From Gracilariopsis chorda (lineage: Eukaryota > Rhodophyta > Florideophyceae > Gracilariales > Gracilariaceae), in NCBI GenBank assembly GCA_003194525.1, contig NBIV01000037.1, positions 248,001 through 312,000 on the forward strand: 64,000 nucleotides of DNA. The letters run 5' to 3'. Positions 19,235 to 31,565 of this stretch are shown piece after piece; within the stretch, counting starts at the first letter, position 1, and every line of letters starts with the position of its first letter. The position numbers and the translations under genes were made by a program. Below the pieces are notes generated by a model, which was not told the DNA's origin, did not search any database, and was given only the letters and a program-made list of their open reading frames with translations.

Positions 19235-21409
19235 TTAGTTTTCGGCCTTCGGCGGTGGGTTGGTTTCCTCGACAACGAGTGCTTCATCCCGTTGACGGGG
19301 GTTTCTATCCGCATAAGCGGGAGTTGCAACGGATGGTTGCGTGATCTCCCGAATCGGGGTGTATGAAGCTTGCCGCGCACGCGGGGTCTGTGGTAGGGCA
19401 TGGGAAAAGTCCGTTTTAGCACGGAGGTAGGAAGCCGTCGGGACGGAACGTTTCTCCTCTGGAGTGAGGGTCTCATAATTTGCCACCACCTTGGCCATAT
19501 CCTTCAGTGAACAAATACACTGAGGTAAGGTATGGCCATGGGCATAGCACAAGTGGCAAATGAGAGCCAATACCGCGACACGCGGATTATTATTCCGAGT
19601 ATCGGAGAAGCGAACCGCAGGGCGGGTGTCAGTCCACCCAGGCCGTTGATAACGGGATTGACCGTTTGAAAACGGGAATCGTTGGGGTTGAACCCGACTG
19701 CTACCACCGTACAAAACGGGGTCTTCCGTTCCCGAATCACGGGTTATCTCCGTCGTTGACGGTAAATCACTGGTGGGTATCGACACACCATCCTCCTGCA
19801 CCAAATGCACGGTATCCAATCCCTGTCCAGGGTTCCCATCCGCGGTGAGCGGGAGTGAGGAAGCTTCGCTTTCCAGCAACAACGCTTTGGCAGATTTAGA
19901 CCAATTTTTCGGAGTTCTTGCACGAAGTGCATCCCCTTCCGCTCGGGCGTGTTGGACCAGCTCGAGATAGGTGATCCTCCGCTTCTCCTCCCGATAACTG
20001 GTAACTAAACTCCGGATTACCGGGTCAAGACCATCGATGAACATGGTACTGCGCTCCCCAGCGGGGTATACGTTACCACATCTGTGGAAAGCCTTGTTAA
20101 GGCCCACCGAGTAATCGGTCTCGGTCTCTCCAGCACGCTGGCGTGTATCTCGCAAAGCGAGGATAGCATGATAAATAGCGGTGTTTGTGGCGTAGGAGCG
20201 CAGTAGATACTGCACAGCCTCCGGCCAGCAAGTAACTCCTCCCTCGGAGGCACGAGAAGATCCTCTGACAGAGTTGTATTGGTCCTCCGCCATTCCCCGT
20301 AAGAAATACGGTAAAGCCAAATAGGCTTGTCCCTCATTCATACCGAGGATATCGCCCTCCGCTACAAAGCGGGATAAAGAATCCAGTACTAGGACTGGGT
20401 CCTCTCCAGTAAAATGCTGGTTGCGGAGCGAGAGCTGCATTCGCTTAATGCATTCTCGCACCTTTCCCGTACCACGGGGCGTACGTCCAAGTGACGAGTC
20501 TTCGAGCTGGTAGTACCGGTATGATAAAAGCTTCCGGTAAGCCGGGTTTGTCGGTTTCAATTCCCGGAGACCGGTGTGTCTTCTCCCCTTCTGACGGGTT
20601 CGGACCACACCTTCAGTGGCCCATGACCGCTTCGAGCGGGAGGAGTAGCCTCGCTTCTCGTCCTCCGAGTTGGAGTCCGGGGAGCTCGAGCTAACCGAAT
20701 GGTTTCGGGATGAGTCCGACGATGTCGAAGAATCGGAGTCCGAATATTTTCGGTGGTGTTTCCGTCGATGACGGCGTTTCTTCTTCCCAGCAAGCTGGTC
20801 GTTGTGCGATGCCTCGTTTACCGGATCACCGGGGGATGGTTTGTCCATGAGGACGAACTGCTCCAGCGTCTCCAGGCGGGCACCAATCCGATCAAATCGG
20901 GCTTCAACTCCTTCGATGAAGGTGGCGGGTTGTCCCAAACTCTCCAACACGGAGTTGACGTCAGACCGTAAAATACGGAGTTCCTCGGCGACCTCCTTTA
21001 CGGGGGTTGCCAAGACCACCTCTTGGAGGGATTTTAGTTCCCCTACAAGGGTGTCATGGGCGGTCCACAGAGCGCGGACCTGGGATTCCAGGGAAGTCCC
21101 CTGGGGGTTGTTATCGCCCGTTCCACGGGGGCTTGAAGCCGCGACAGCGGGAGCAGGCCGGGGTGCCTGGGGCACTGCGGCAACAGCCGGAGTCGATGCT
21201 GCATTCCCCTGCGGGGGTGATAACGAGGGCAAAAGGAGGTTCCGGGGTTCCCGGTCGGGGGTATCATTCCGCGATGAGGCGGCGCCAGTACGGCTGGAAC
21301 TTGTCCGTATAGGGATACGGGGTACGAACCGAACTTCGGAAGTGTTCGCGTTGTCTCGGGAGCGACTACGCGTAACCACTGGGTCCGCATCGGAGGGATT
21401 TCTCGACAT
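19235..21409 (-). CDS. gag: Gag polyprotein of element 1
   Basis: 724 residues, intact, with ATG at 21409. A Ser/Arg-rich N-terminal third is followed by a retrotransposon capsid region (MNEGQAYLALPYFLRGMAEDQ through FIDGLDPVIRSL). A canonical CX2CX4HX4C zinc knuckle (CHLCYAHGHTLPQC) binds RNA. The frame closes with GAA AAC TAA; the same GAA AAC precedes the stop in element 2, and the -1 frame is open across this point, so pro-pol may be expressed by -1 frameshifting. The slip site is not a textbook heptamer. Confidence 0.93.
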   Translation of the reverse strand: MSRNPSDADPVVTRSRSRDNANTSEVRFVPRIPIRTSSSRTGAASSRNDTPDREPRNLLLPSLSPPQGNAASTPAVAAVPQAPRPAPAVAASSPRGTGDNNPQGTSLESQVRALWTAHDTLVGELKSLQEVVLATPVKEVAEELRILRSDVNSVLESLGQPATFIEGVEARFDRIGARLETLEQFVLMDKPSPGDPVNEASHNDQLAGKKKRRHRRKHHRKYSDSDSSTSSDSSRNHSVSSSSPDSNSEDEKRGYSSRSKRSWATEGVVRTRQKGRRHTGLRELKPTNPAYRKLLSYRYYQLEDSSLGRTPRGTGKVRECIKRMQLSLRNQHFTGEDPVLVLDSLSRFVAEGDILGMNEGQAYLALPYFLRGMAEDQYNSVRGSSRASEGGVTCWPEAVQYLLRSYATNTAIYHAILALRDTRQRAGETETDYSVGLNKAFHRCGNVYPAGERSTMFIDGLDPVIRSLVTSYREEKRRITYLELVQHARAEGDALRARTPKNWSKSAKALLLESEASSLPLTADGNPGQGLDTVHLVQEDGVSIPTSDLPSTTEITRDSGTEDPVLYGGSSRVQPQRFPFSNGQSRYQRPGWTDTRPAVRFSDTRNNNPRVAVLALICHLCYAHGHTLPQCICSLKDMAKVVANYETLTPEEKRSVPTASYLRAKTDFSHALPQTPRARQASYTPIREITQPSVATPAYADRNPRQRDEALVVEETNPPPKAEN

Positions 21410-21490
21410 GAGAAAATACCGTTACGACGGGAAACGATCACGGAACTCCCGCTAAATAAAAACAAACCTCGTAAGAGGGAAAACAAAAAC

Positions 21491-21511
21491 CGATTCTAGG
21501 TCGGGAGACCA
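21491..21511 (-). other. Primer-binding site of element 1
   Basis: Three bases (AAG) after the 5' LTR the minus strand reads TGGTCTCCCGACCTAGAATC. It starts with the TGG that pairs with tRNA CCA. Its complement ends like a real tRNA: a T-loop CGATT, a stem CTAGG, an acceptor strand TCGGGAG, discriminator A, then CCA. Element 2 has the same site. The tRNA is not identified here. Confidence 0.85.
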
Positions 21512-21514
21512 CTT

Positions 21515-22341
21515 TGTGGTGCAATGCCCCAAAGGGAAAAAACACCGAAAGACGTTCGGGATCTTCCTCTCACGAGGTGAACCCAGTTGGGTAGAGCCCT
21601 CCCAGAGGTGTCACGGCGAAGCCGGTTTGTAAGACCAGGGACACCTGTCGCGACTCGCGCAGGGAGGTGAAGGCGAAGAATCGGTATCCGCGTGAGCGGG
21701 GTGTGATCCTCAGTAGAGGTATGTTTCCACGTAAGTGGGGGTGTGTGAGCGGATGCGCAAACGAGGGCCGCGGATAGCGGGAGGTGCTACCCTAAAAAGG
21801 GGGAAAAGGAAGGGCGTAGAGGAGGAAGAGAGGACGATGTGAGTCGCGAGAGCGACGAACAGATACGGCAATGCCGGTGGACAAGACTCCCGATACAGAG
21901 CGAAACAATAATATGATTGGAACAATTATACTCCCAAGGATGGGCTTCTTTAGATGTGCAAGGGGGTTAGATGTCCCGTGGTTTACGGCGTTTCCCTCCA
22001 AGGAGGAGTAGAGTACGCGCGCAAGCGGCAACAACTAGAGCCAATTCCCCAGGTTGGGGTCCCTTGTTGGGGAAGGTTTACTGGTGCGACGGCAGTGCGC
22101 CGTCGCACTAAGTACTAGCTTCCCAGAAATGGGTGTGAAAATAATAAATAATATTAACGAAAATACTCCACATTTCGTGGCAACATCCACTACTGTGGCC
22201 CACCGCCAATTGACCCAAAACCGTTTCCCACGTGTCCATACCCACCATTGTGGGGCGTAGTTCATACACACACTACACAACCGATAATATCGGGAAAACG
22301 ATCAAGTACCTAGAATCCCTCTTTGAGGGAGTTGCACTTCA
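21515..22341 (-). repeat. 5' LTR of element 1
   Basis: 827 bp, TG...CA ends on both strands, followed on the plus strand by target duplication AAAAC (22342-22346). Confidence 0.93.
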
Positions 22342-22787
22342 AAAACTAACACATTACTAATACAATGATCATGAACCCATCCATTGTAGAACATGTTTTC
22401 AATTACAGTATCTCCGCATTGCTCTAAGAACAGCTTCACACCATCGGCGACACAATAGACATCTGGCAACAGGGAATACTGCGCGGAAATAAAACTTTGG
22501 AAAACCTGTATTTCCTGGCTCGACGGAAGCCTAATCTGTGCCTTGCAATCAGCATGAAGCATTTTTAGCAAGCATCGTCTCCCAAAACGTAAAAACAGGG
22601 AGCATACAGACGACGCTACTCCGAATAATAGGCATAGTAGTATCCTCGATCCTCTAGTACGCGTCCACGCTAAGTTGAGGCCCAAAAATGGTCCAGCATT
22701 CAAGGAACGAGGACGCCCCCTTTTTTGTGTAAATGGGAAGTAAATGTATAAAACCTTTTTTGTCATATGGAGAATACTTGTTATAGA
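22342..22787 (-). pseudogene. DDE transposase, middle fragment
   Basis: 446 bp of host transposon DNA left between the two LTR elements. Minus-strand translation gives GRPRSLNAGPFLGLNLAWTR, then LLKMLHADCKAQIRLPSSQE, then DVYCVADGVKLFLEQC with the first catalytic Asp, then FYNGWVHDHCISNVLVF. It joins in frame to 34440-34709 on one side and to 10433-10914 on the other after removal of the retrotransposons. No stop inside this fragment. Confidence 0.82.
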
Positions 22788-23688
22788 TGAAGTGCAATCC
22801 TCAAGGAGGAAGACTCAGCGATGCCCTGTGGACTTGATGTTTTTGCCGCTTTCGCGTGTTTATGATTACTACCGCTATTAACGGGTGTCTCAGCCCTCAG
22901 CGGATCCGCACTGTGCACCAGGTGCACACCTGTGCATGCGCCGTGTACCGCCCAAGGCGTGAGTGGACCACGTGTGACACGGATAGTCAAGAGGAGGTTG
23001 GCACCACGGTGTGGACATTTATTTAACTTATATTTATTATTTATTATTTATCTACGCTACAGTAGGGAGATTACTACACTATTTAGTGGCTCGGCGACCT
23101 CGCCCTGACACTAAGTAAACTTCCCCACCAGGGTTCTTGGCTCTAAGTCTTTTCCGCTTTCGCGAGTCTTCTACGCTCCTCGGAGGTAAAGCCGCGTTAC
23201 TAACGGTAGACATATCCACCCTGCGTCACTAGGAGTATCACCGCCTTGGGCACTTGTCACTTAATTCACCACCGCCGTGTTCTCGCCCCTGCATAGGGTT
23301 CCTTTGTACCTTTTTCCGTGGTCCCGTTGGCCCACACCCCCGTCGCCCCCAATCGGGCATCCCCCGTATTTCCCTTACCCCACTCTCGTGGTTCCTACCC
23401 CTTTGTGTGGTTGCTCGTCACCGCTGACGCGTGTCTCTCGTGCCGGTATCCCGTGACGTCTTCCCCCACTTACGTGGACTCGTACTCCTTGGAAGGGCTG
23501 TTTTCCCATTCGTGGTGATCCTAATCCTACCGTTTCAACTCTCCCCGCTTGGCGTGAGGGTGAGCCTCGGCTTTACAACCCGACTTCTTCGTGCTCATCC
23601 GGAGAGGCTCAGTTTGCTGTGTTACCCTCCGGAGGGGAAGATTCCGAACGTCTTCGTGTGTTGTCCCGCTTGCGGGTATTGCACTACA
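22788..23688 (+). repeat. 5' LTR of element 2
   Basis: Starts TGAAGTGCAA and ends TTGCACTACA, giving a short terminal inverted repeat. Contains an A/T-rich stretch near 23020-23060. Confidence 0.95.
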
Positions 23689-23691
23689 AAG

Positions 23692-23712
23692 TGGTCTCCC
23701 GACCTAGAATTG
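23692..23712 (+). other. Primer-binding site of element 2
   Basis: After an AAG spacer the sequence reads TGGTCTCCCGACCTAGAATT, matching the element 1 site over 19 bases. Same inferred tRNA primer. Confidence 0.85.
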
Positions 23713-23803
23713 GAAACGGTTAGGTTTTGTCTTACCTCTCCTCGGAGAATCACTGTCCAAACTTTTGGTTTCTTACCACTTCGTGGGAGTTTTTGGTCTA
23801 CAC

Positions 23804-25918
23804 ATGTCTCGGCGACCATCCTCCGCCGAACCCGTTGTCACGCGGAGTCGTTCCGTCAGTGACGTGGAACAGGCAGAGATCTCGAAGGTCTCCGCTGGCC
23901 ACCCTCGACGTGCCACTTTGAAAAGCAAGTCGAAGGGCCAAGACTCGTCGAGAGCCCAGAAACCCCCGCCTAAGGCGTTGAAGGACGCTCCCAACTCTGT
24001 TGTCGACCCGGCTTCTGCAGATGTAGCTGCACCCCGGAGGGGAGACCCCGATACCGACGCCCCCCGTAGTGTCCAAGCGCAGCTGGATGAGGTGCGTGAA
24101 GCACACAATACCCTCGTGGAGGAGTTTGAAGTCCTGCGTGTCAGGTTTGATACCTCTTCTATGAAGGATTTGGCTGAAGACATTCGCCTTTTAAGGGCAG
24201 ATGTCAACACTGTGTTGGAATGTTTTGGTGGCCCTGCCAACTATGTTGAGAATGTGGAAACCCGATTTGATCGTGTCAGTGCCCGTCTGAGGACGTTGGA
24301 GCAAACTATCTTGATGGATGACGACGTGCCGGGTGAGGCCGCTGCTGTCTCGCAAAAAGCGAAGCGCGAGAAAAAAGATTCTACCCGCCGCACTCGTAAG
24401 AAGTAGCCCAAGCACGATCTCGACTCGTCGGAGTCTTCCCTGTCTTCACAGGATTCTCACCATTCTGATGGTTCGGTGTCGTCGGATTCTTCGTCGGACG
24501 ATGATCGTCGCCGACGCCCGTCCCATTCTAAACGGTCTTCTTCCACCCAAGGTGTGATTCGCCCCCGGAGGAAGAGGAGGAAACACTTAGGATTGAGGGA
24601 ACTCAAATGTACGAATCCCCTCTACAAGAGGTTGGTATCGTACCGATATTATCGGCTTGAGGACTCCTCATTGGATCGTACACCCCGTGGTACGGGTACG
24701 GTGAAGGACTGCATAAAGCGTATGCAGCTTTCCCTTCGTAACCAGTCCTTTTCTGGAGAGGATCCCATATTGGTGTTAGACTTCCTCGGAAGGTTCGTTT
24801 CCGAAGCGGACATACTTGGTATGAACGAAGGACAGGCGTTTATTGCCCTACCGTATTTTCTACGTGGCCTCGCCCAGGATCAATACAACTCTGTAAGAGG
24901 TTCTTCCCGAGCCTCCGAAGGAGGTGTAACGTGCTGGCCGGAAGCGATTCAGTACCTCTTGCGATCCTACGCGACGAACAACGCTATTCAAGCGGCTATT
25001 CTCGCTTTACGCGATACCCGCCAGAAATCTGGAGAGACGGAAACCGAATTCTCGGTACGCCTTAATAAGGCTTTCTACAGGTGCGGCAATGTTTACTCCT
25101 CTGGAGAGCGCTGCACCATGTACATCGATGGATTGGATCCGGCAATCCGTACGCTGGTGGCCCGATATCGGGAGGATCGTCGTAACATCACCTACCTGGA
25201 GTTGATTCAACACGCGCAAGCGGAAGGTGATGCACTTCGAGCTCGAATCTCTGCATCGAAGTCTAGTTCCGCCAAGGCGTTGATGATGGAAGCCAGTTCA
25301 CCATCTTTACCGCTAGCAGCGAGTGGACGCCCTTCAAGGGACTACGATAACGTTTACCTCGCTCAGGCCGGTGCTCAGTCTATTCCGACCACGGAACTGC
25401 CGTCCACGACGGATGCGTCCTACGACACAGCTCAGGAGAATTCCCTGCTGTATGTTGACGGACCCCGTGTTCACGGACCTCGCATTCCGTATGCGAATGG
25501 TGCCCTCTGGCAGAGTCGTCCCGGATGGAAGGATACCCGCCCAGCGGTGAGACACACGGATGCTCGTTCCGGTCAGCCGCCGCCACGCTCTGGAGTCATA
25601 TGCCACATATGTTACGAACACGGTCACATTTCACCGGACTGCATCCTCACTTTGAGAGAAGTAACCCGAGTGATCAGTAACTATGAAGCCCTTACTCCAG
25701 CGGAGAAGCAGACCGTTCGGATTGCATCGTACTTACGGGCGAAGACGGACTTCCCCTGGAATATCACGGATACGAACCCGCGACACGCGTTGATTTCCCC
25801 TGCTGAGCAGGTGAATAACCCCCGTCTTGTTCGACAAGACACCCCCGCTAGCGCTCCACTGCTAGTGGTTCAGGATTCTGAGACCCCGCCTCAGGCGGAA
25901 CGGGCTCAAGAAAACTGA
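23804..25918 (+). pseudogene. gag: Gag of element 2 with one premature stop
   Basis: ATG at 23804 (MSRRPSSAEPVVTRSRS, matching element 1). An in-frame TAG at 24404-24406 interrupts the charged N-terminal third. The frame resumes through the capsid region (MNEGQAFIALPYFLRGLAQD) to the CX2CX4HX4C knuckle CHICYEHGHISPDC and ends GAA AAC TGA. No frameshift. Confidence 0.92.
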
Positions 25919-28900
25919 TTTCGGGAGTCTCCCCTACCGGAGAGGGGCCCTCAGAGCTGAGGTTGAACGCGCCCGAGGCGTCACTGCCTCGCTCCCCGGT
26001 CAAAATCCTTACTATGAAACAGGCCGTCTCAGACGTGAACTCTGAACACTTTAGTGTTCTGCGTCGACCGTAGAAACGTGTTCGAAACAACCGGTTCCCG
26101 GACAAAGTTTTGGTAATGGCCAAGAGAAACTACAAGGTATATGCTGACTTTGGCCTTTCCACCCAGTTTATGGTGCGAGCTCTCACTGTTTTGGACACAG
26201 GAGCAGGCCCGAACTTCATCGTTGAGTCGCTCCTGCCACCGTCGTTGCAGTCTCAGATCCGCCATGGCGTGATACCGGATGTCGCGGATGCCAATGATAA
26301 CCCGTTATCAACAGTTGGGACAATCGACCTGGTCGTGCGCCTTGGCTCCTTTCTTGTGAAACTCAACTTTATTGTGTGTCGGAAACTTGCCGCCCCTTTG
26401 ATCTTGGGATGCGACTTCTGTGACAGATTCGTCGATGCCATCAGGCCCCATCTAAGACGTGTGGAAATGGAAGACGGCTCCTCCGTTTCGATCGTACGTC
26501 GTCCTCTACGACGTGCCTCGAAGAAGCACGTTCCATTACCTGCTGCGCAGGAAGCCCCACCGGCTTCCCGGGACTCTACAAAGCTCCGCGTTGCCGCGTC
26601 TGTCCAACTTCCACCGGAATCCCAAGTTTGGGTACGAGTCACTTCCCGTCAACACGGTTTACGAGTAATTCAACCCCTTTCATCCTTATATGATAGGTAT
26701 CAACTCGCCGAGGCGAATGGAGTAGCTCAAATAGAGCCCGATAAACCGTTCAACGCGCTGGTCGCCAATCTAAGCTCTACGCCCCAGTCACTGGTGAAAA
26801 ACCAAGTCATTGGTTCGGTAATGCCCCACCCCACCGCGATGGTTCCCACGATAATGACCGCCACCGATGTCCTCGGTCTCGTTCACTCTAAGGAGGGGGA
26901 GGACACTGCCGTCCAAATGCCGAAATGCTCGGATGCTAAGCCGGTTCCAACGAGTTACGACCGGATTGATCCCGTGAAAGAACTCGAGGAACTTGACCTC
27001 GGTCATGTGCCGGAATCGCACCGTGAACGTCTCCGTGAGATGCTACGGAATTTCACCACGATGTGGGATGGCTCCCTAGGGGAGATTACTACAACGGAGC
27101 ACCGGATTGACTTGCTACCTGATACCAGGCCGATCGCTCAGCACCCCTATAGGGCAGGCCCTAAAGCTCGAGAAGAGGAAGAATTCCAAGTGGATAAGAT
27201 GCTCCGAGCTGGAGTAATAGAACCGGCTCAGTCGCCGTGGGCATCCCCAGTGATACTGGCTCCGAAACCAGATGGATCCTGACGCTTTTGCATCGACTAC
27301 CGTCGACTGAACGCCGTAACCATCAAGGATGTGTACCCGATCCCACGAGTGGATGAGTACATCGATTCACTCGGAAATGCTACCGTTTTCACGGCTCTAG
27401 ACGCCAATTGGGGATACTGGCAGGTGCCTGTCAGGGAACAGGACCGCGACAAGACTGCTTTTGTCTGTCACTCCGGACTCTACCGTTTCAAACGAATGCC
27501 TTTTGGTTTGACCAATGCTCCCGCTACTTTCCAGCGTGCTATCGACATACTACTGGCTCGCTTCAAATGGCGCACATGCCTCGTATACCTGGACGATATC
27601 ATAGTATTCTCAGATAATCTGGATGACCACCTCACAAACGTAAGAGATATCATGACCACGCTACGTGAGGCTGGAGTTACTCTCAAGTTGATGAAATGTG
27701 AGTTCTTTACAGGTACAGTGAAGTATCTGGGCCACATAATCCGCCCTGGGCGTGTGATGATCGAGGAAGCTCGAGTTAAGTCGCTCCGTCAAGCGAAGGA
27801 ACCCGCCATTCAAACGGAACTACGCTCCTTTCTAGGATTAGTCAACGTCTATCGACGGTTTATCCCGAATTGCGCGGATATCTCAGCACCCTTGAACGCA
27901 CTCTTGCGGAAAGGCCAACTACCGAAATTGGAACCCTTTACGTCAGTCGAGACGAAGGCGTTTAACACCCTCAAGGAGGGTGTAACGTCAGCACCGATCT
28001 TATCGTTACCGAAACCCGGACTACCGTTTACCGTAGACACGGATGCTAGTGACTACCAAGTAGGTTGCGCTCTCTTTCAGACAACTCCCGAAGGAGAACG
28101 AACCCCTATTGGGTACTGGTCACACTCACTGAATGTTCACGAGCGGAATTACTCCCTCTCGGAGAAAGAGTGTCTTGCAGTTGTGTGGGCACTCTCCACT
28201 CTCCGCCCCTATCTTATGGGTGTGCACTTCACCGTTTAAACGGATCACTCGTTACGATGGCTCATGACAGTCTCTGAACCGTCAGGCCGCTTAATGCGTT
28301 GGAGGCTCCGCCTTGCGGAGTTCGACTTCGAGGTGATCTACAAGAAGGGCACAAAGAACGCTCAGGCGGACGCGCTGTCGCGTTTACCCACGGATGGTGA
28401 AACTCTACCCGCTGGGGACGAGGACATTCCTTGCTTCGTCCTCAACGGTCGAGAACCGGAGGCCCCGGACCGTGAACCCGATAACTCGGATGAAGAACCG
28501 GAATCGGATGATGAACTGGACGCACTACTCGTCTCGGACGATGCTCAGAAACCCCCACCGGGTAATTTCGTGCCAATACCCCCGGAGGAGATGGTCAGAG
28601 AACAACAAGGTGATCCCTTCTGTACTCAGATTCGCGCCCGACTTAATGGCGGTGCGCAACTCCCTTTCGAGGTGAATGATGTTGGATACCTCGTCAGGAC
28701 GGTTCAAACAACCCCACAGGTAGTGGTACCACATACTCTACAATCTAGAGTGTTGCACTTGTCGCACTATGCGAAACTTGGTGGACATGCCGGTGGACGG
28801 AAACTTTACCTCAGGTTGCGACGGAGTTACTATTGGCCAGCCATGGCTGTGGACTGCTACGCGACTGTGCGGTCATGCACGGAGTGTGCCAAAAACCGGG

Positions 28901-31497
28901 TCAAACTCCGGAAGCACTCAACGAAATTGAAGTTATTTCCAGCACGGGCCCCTCTCGAGTTTGTCGCAATTGACCTCTTGGGACCGCTGCTCACCACAAA
29001 GCGTGCACATAAGTTTTTACTCGTTATCACGGATCGTTTCTCCAAGTTGGTTCGCACCGTACCTTTACGGAAGATATCCGCTTTCGCGGTGGCGCAAGCC
29101 TTCGTCACCCATTGGGTATTTGTCTACGGACCACCGGTTAACATTTTATCCGATAACAGAAAGCAATTCGCATCGCGATTCTTTGAGGACGTGTGTCGGA
29201 TTCTCGATATCAAGAATCTGTTCACAACGACCTACCACCCCCAGTGTAATGGGCAAGTCGAGCGGTTTAACCGAACGCTGTTAGCCTCTCTCCGTTCTTA
29301 TGTTGCTGATCACCCCAAAACATGGGACCTGTACACTGACGCCTTGACGTTTGCGTATAACACACAGGTACACCGTACAACGGGTTTGACTCCATTTGAA
29401 TTGGTACTTTCGCGTCATCCGCCCGCCGTAGCGTTGGAACCCCAGCCTACCCTGGCAAACTTCCCTTCCGTGAAGGATTATCGCCAACGATGGAAAGCGT
29501 GGCTTACGAAGTTAATCCCGGTCACCCGGAGCTCCATGGCACGAGCACAGGCCGCGTAAAAGCGTGATTTTGAATCTCGTGTACAAGGTACAGCACCGCC
29601 AATTACGGAGGGTGACTACGTCTTCGTCCGTAAGGAGCACTGGAACCCTGATAAGGAGAAACGGCATAAGCTCTCACCCGTCGCGGACGGTCCCTACAAG
29701 GTCATATCAGTGGATAACGACACCTTAGTGGTGGAAATGAACGACGCTCATGAGCGGATTTCCCGCGATCGCGTTGTTATGGCACCGCCACCCTCCGTAG
29801 AGGTTGCTTACCAAGATGAGAACCAACACACCCCAGTGGAACAATCCACATCTGTGGTTAACAGGCCTTCTGTGTTGCCACACCCTTCAAGGGGACTCTC
29901 AGATATACCGTCCTCATCGGACGCAGGCCCGAATGGCCTTTCTTCTCTAATGCCACCGCGCGGTGTCTATCCCCGCAGTTTGGGCGCTTCTACCACTCCC
30001 CATGCCGCTCCATCTAAGGAGGGGGAGGAGAACCCTAACTCTCGTCGAGAGACTGAAACTGCTTCGTCGCGTCATGACAACCGTGGTGCACGGACCTCCG
30101 GACACATCGAAAAGGACAATAGTGGACCGAGAGTTCCGTGTACTGACGTGCCATCTTCGCATTTGCGCGCTACAGCTCCCGCTGAACCCTCTCGAGGAAT
30201 TTCTACCGCATCTGCGCCAGATCGCACTCCCCACCGGGATTCTAGTCGTCAAAATGCACCACGCAGTGGGAAGTCTCTCGCCAAAGTGAAATCGTCGCAG
30301 GAAACTAATCGCGTTCGCGATACCGAACCGGCTGTGCCGTCGAGCGTTGATCCGCATTCCGTGGGTGACGGTTCGTCAACAACAGCTACGCTGGATAATG
30401 CAGAGCAGGCCCTCGCGGGATCCTCTGAGCCGACTACACCGGACGTGGTAACTCCTACTGCACGGCAGAACACACCGGCCAGGCCGGGCAAGCACACCGT
30501 ACAAGACGGTAGGAAAACGACCAGCAAGCTGGATTCTGGTTTAGGACCATCGCGCAGTCGCGAACTCACTCCGAGTGTCTCGGTTGATCCCGACAGTGTC
30601 GCCGAAGTCGCACCGGTCACTCTGGAAGGAAAGCACGTCAAAGACGGAAATAATTCGTCGCCGAAGCGAGACAACACACCGGCAGCGCCGTTGCAACCGC
30701 CCTCACGTGAGGAGGCGGAACGCAACATGGCGCGGACAACCCCCGACCATCCGTTGCAAACGACACGTGACCCCGACACCGTACGGACGGCAAAGGCACC
30801 AATTACCGCCCGAGGCGAGTCGACGCGTACTGTACGACGCACCGTGGCGCAACCGACTTCGTCGTCTGAAGCACCCCCGTCAAGACGGATATCTGCACAC
30901 AAACCTGTGGTTCGCGACCCAGATGCTCATCTTTCAGATGCGTTAGAAGCCCCTCAAAGGGTGTCGTCAATAGACGCCCCCTCAAGGAGTGAAGAAAGCG
31001 CGAAGCGGGATACTTTAACCGACAGCAAGGGTCCCGATACGCACCATCAAGTGGTCGACGCAACCGGCCGTGCCGAGGACCTCCAGGCCCGCGAAGCGGA
31101 TGAATCTACCCGGAAACCGGTTGATGACCCCTCTAATGGCATGGAAAGGCAGTACCAAGCCATGCCCCTTCCGGGGAAGACTGTCCAACACCCACCAGTG
31201 GTGGTAAAGCCTGCCGTGCAGGACGCGATAATGCGAACACGGCGAGGCCGGGAAGTCTACAAACAGGAGTTTGTTGTTGACCACATTGTGGAACATTCTT
31301 ACCATCCAGATGGTTACATTCAGTACCGCGTAGGCTGGTACGGTTTCGGGCCCGAATATGATTCGGATGAGCCGATAGAGCACCTCCCACGTTCGAAAGT
31401 GGTTTCATATCATCGCAGAACGCGAACGGGAATCCCAGCATCGGTGATACACGCCCAGGTGGATAAGCAAGCCACTGCGGTGGAAGGAAGGAAATGA
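25919..31497 (+). pseudogene. pol: Pro-pol of element 2, four premature stops
   Basis: Open -1 frame relative to gag, with the same domain order as element 1: protease (LDTGAGPN), RT with intact FTALDANWGYW and YLDDIIVF, RNase H, integrase, long Ser/Thr/Pro linker, chromodomain. Stops are TAG 26071-26073 (Trp in element 1), TGA 27280-27282 (Trp in element 1), TAA 28237-28239 (Tyr) and TAA 29557-29559 (Tyr), all without frame change. The integrase motif reads LSDNRKQF, with Arg where Gly is usual. The chromodomain has lost its conserved Trp (DSDEP versus DTWEP). The element cannot be autonomous. Confidence 0.93.
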
Positions 31498-31565
31498 AGG
31501 ATCGAGTTGTGGTGTGGAAAGGAAGAAAGGAAAGGAAAGAAGAAGAAACACAAGTCAACTTGGAT

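Larger units (their letters stand above)
10915..22341 (-). mobile_element. Ty3/gypsy chromovirus, element 1 (minus orientation)
   Basis: 11,427 bp. LTRs at 21515-22341 (5') and 10915-11738 (3') begin TGAAGTGCAA and end TTGCACCACA when read on the minus strand. The element has a PBS, a polypurine tract, gag, a -1-frame pro-pol and a C-terminal chromodomain, plus an opposite-strand ORF between pol and the 3' LTR. The LTR pair differs by many substitutions and small indels, clearly more than in element 2, so this insertion looks older. It interrupts the DDE transposase gene. It is no longer autonomous: pol has two frameshifts and lacks a catalytic RT Asp. Confidence 0.95.

Noticed and set aside
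29947..30902. Minus-strand frames in the pol linker of element 2
   Set aside because: They mirror the low-complexity linker codons and are not conserved at the same place in element 1.
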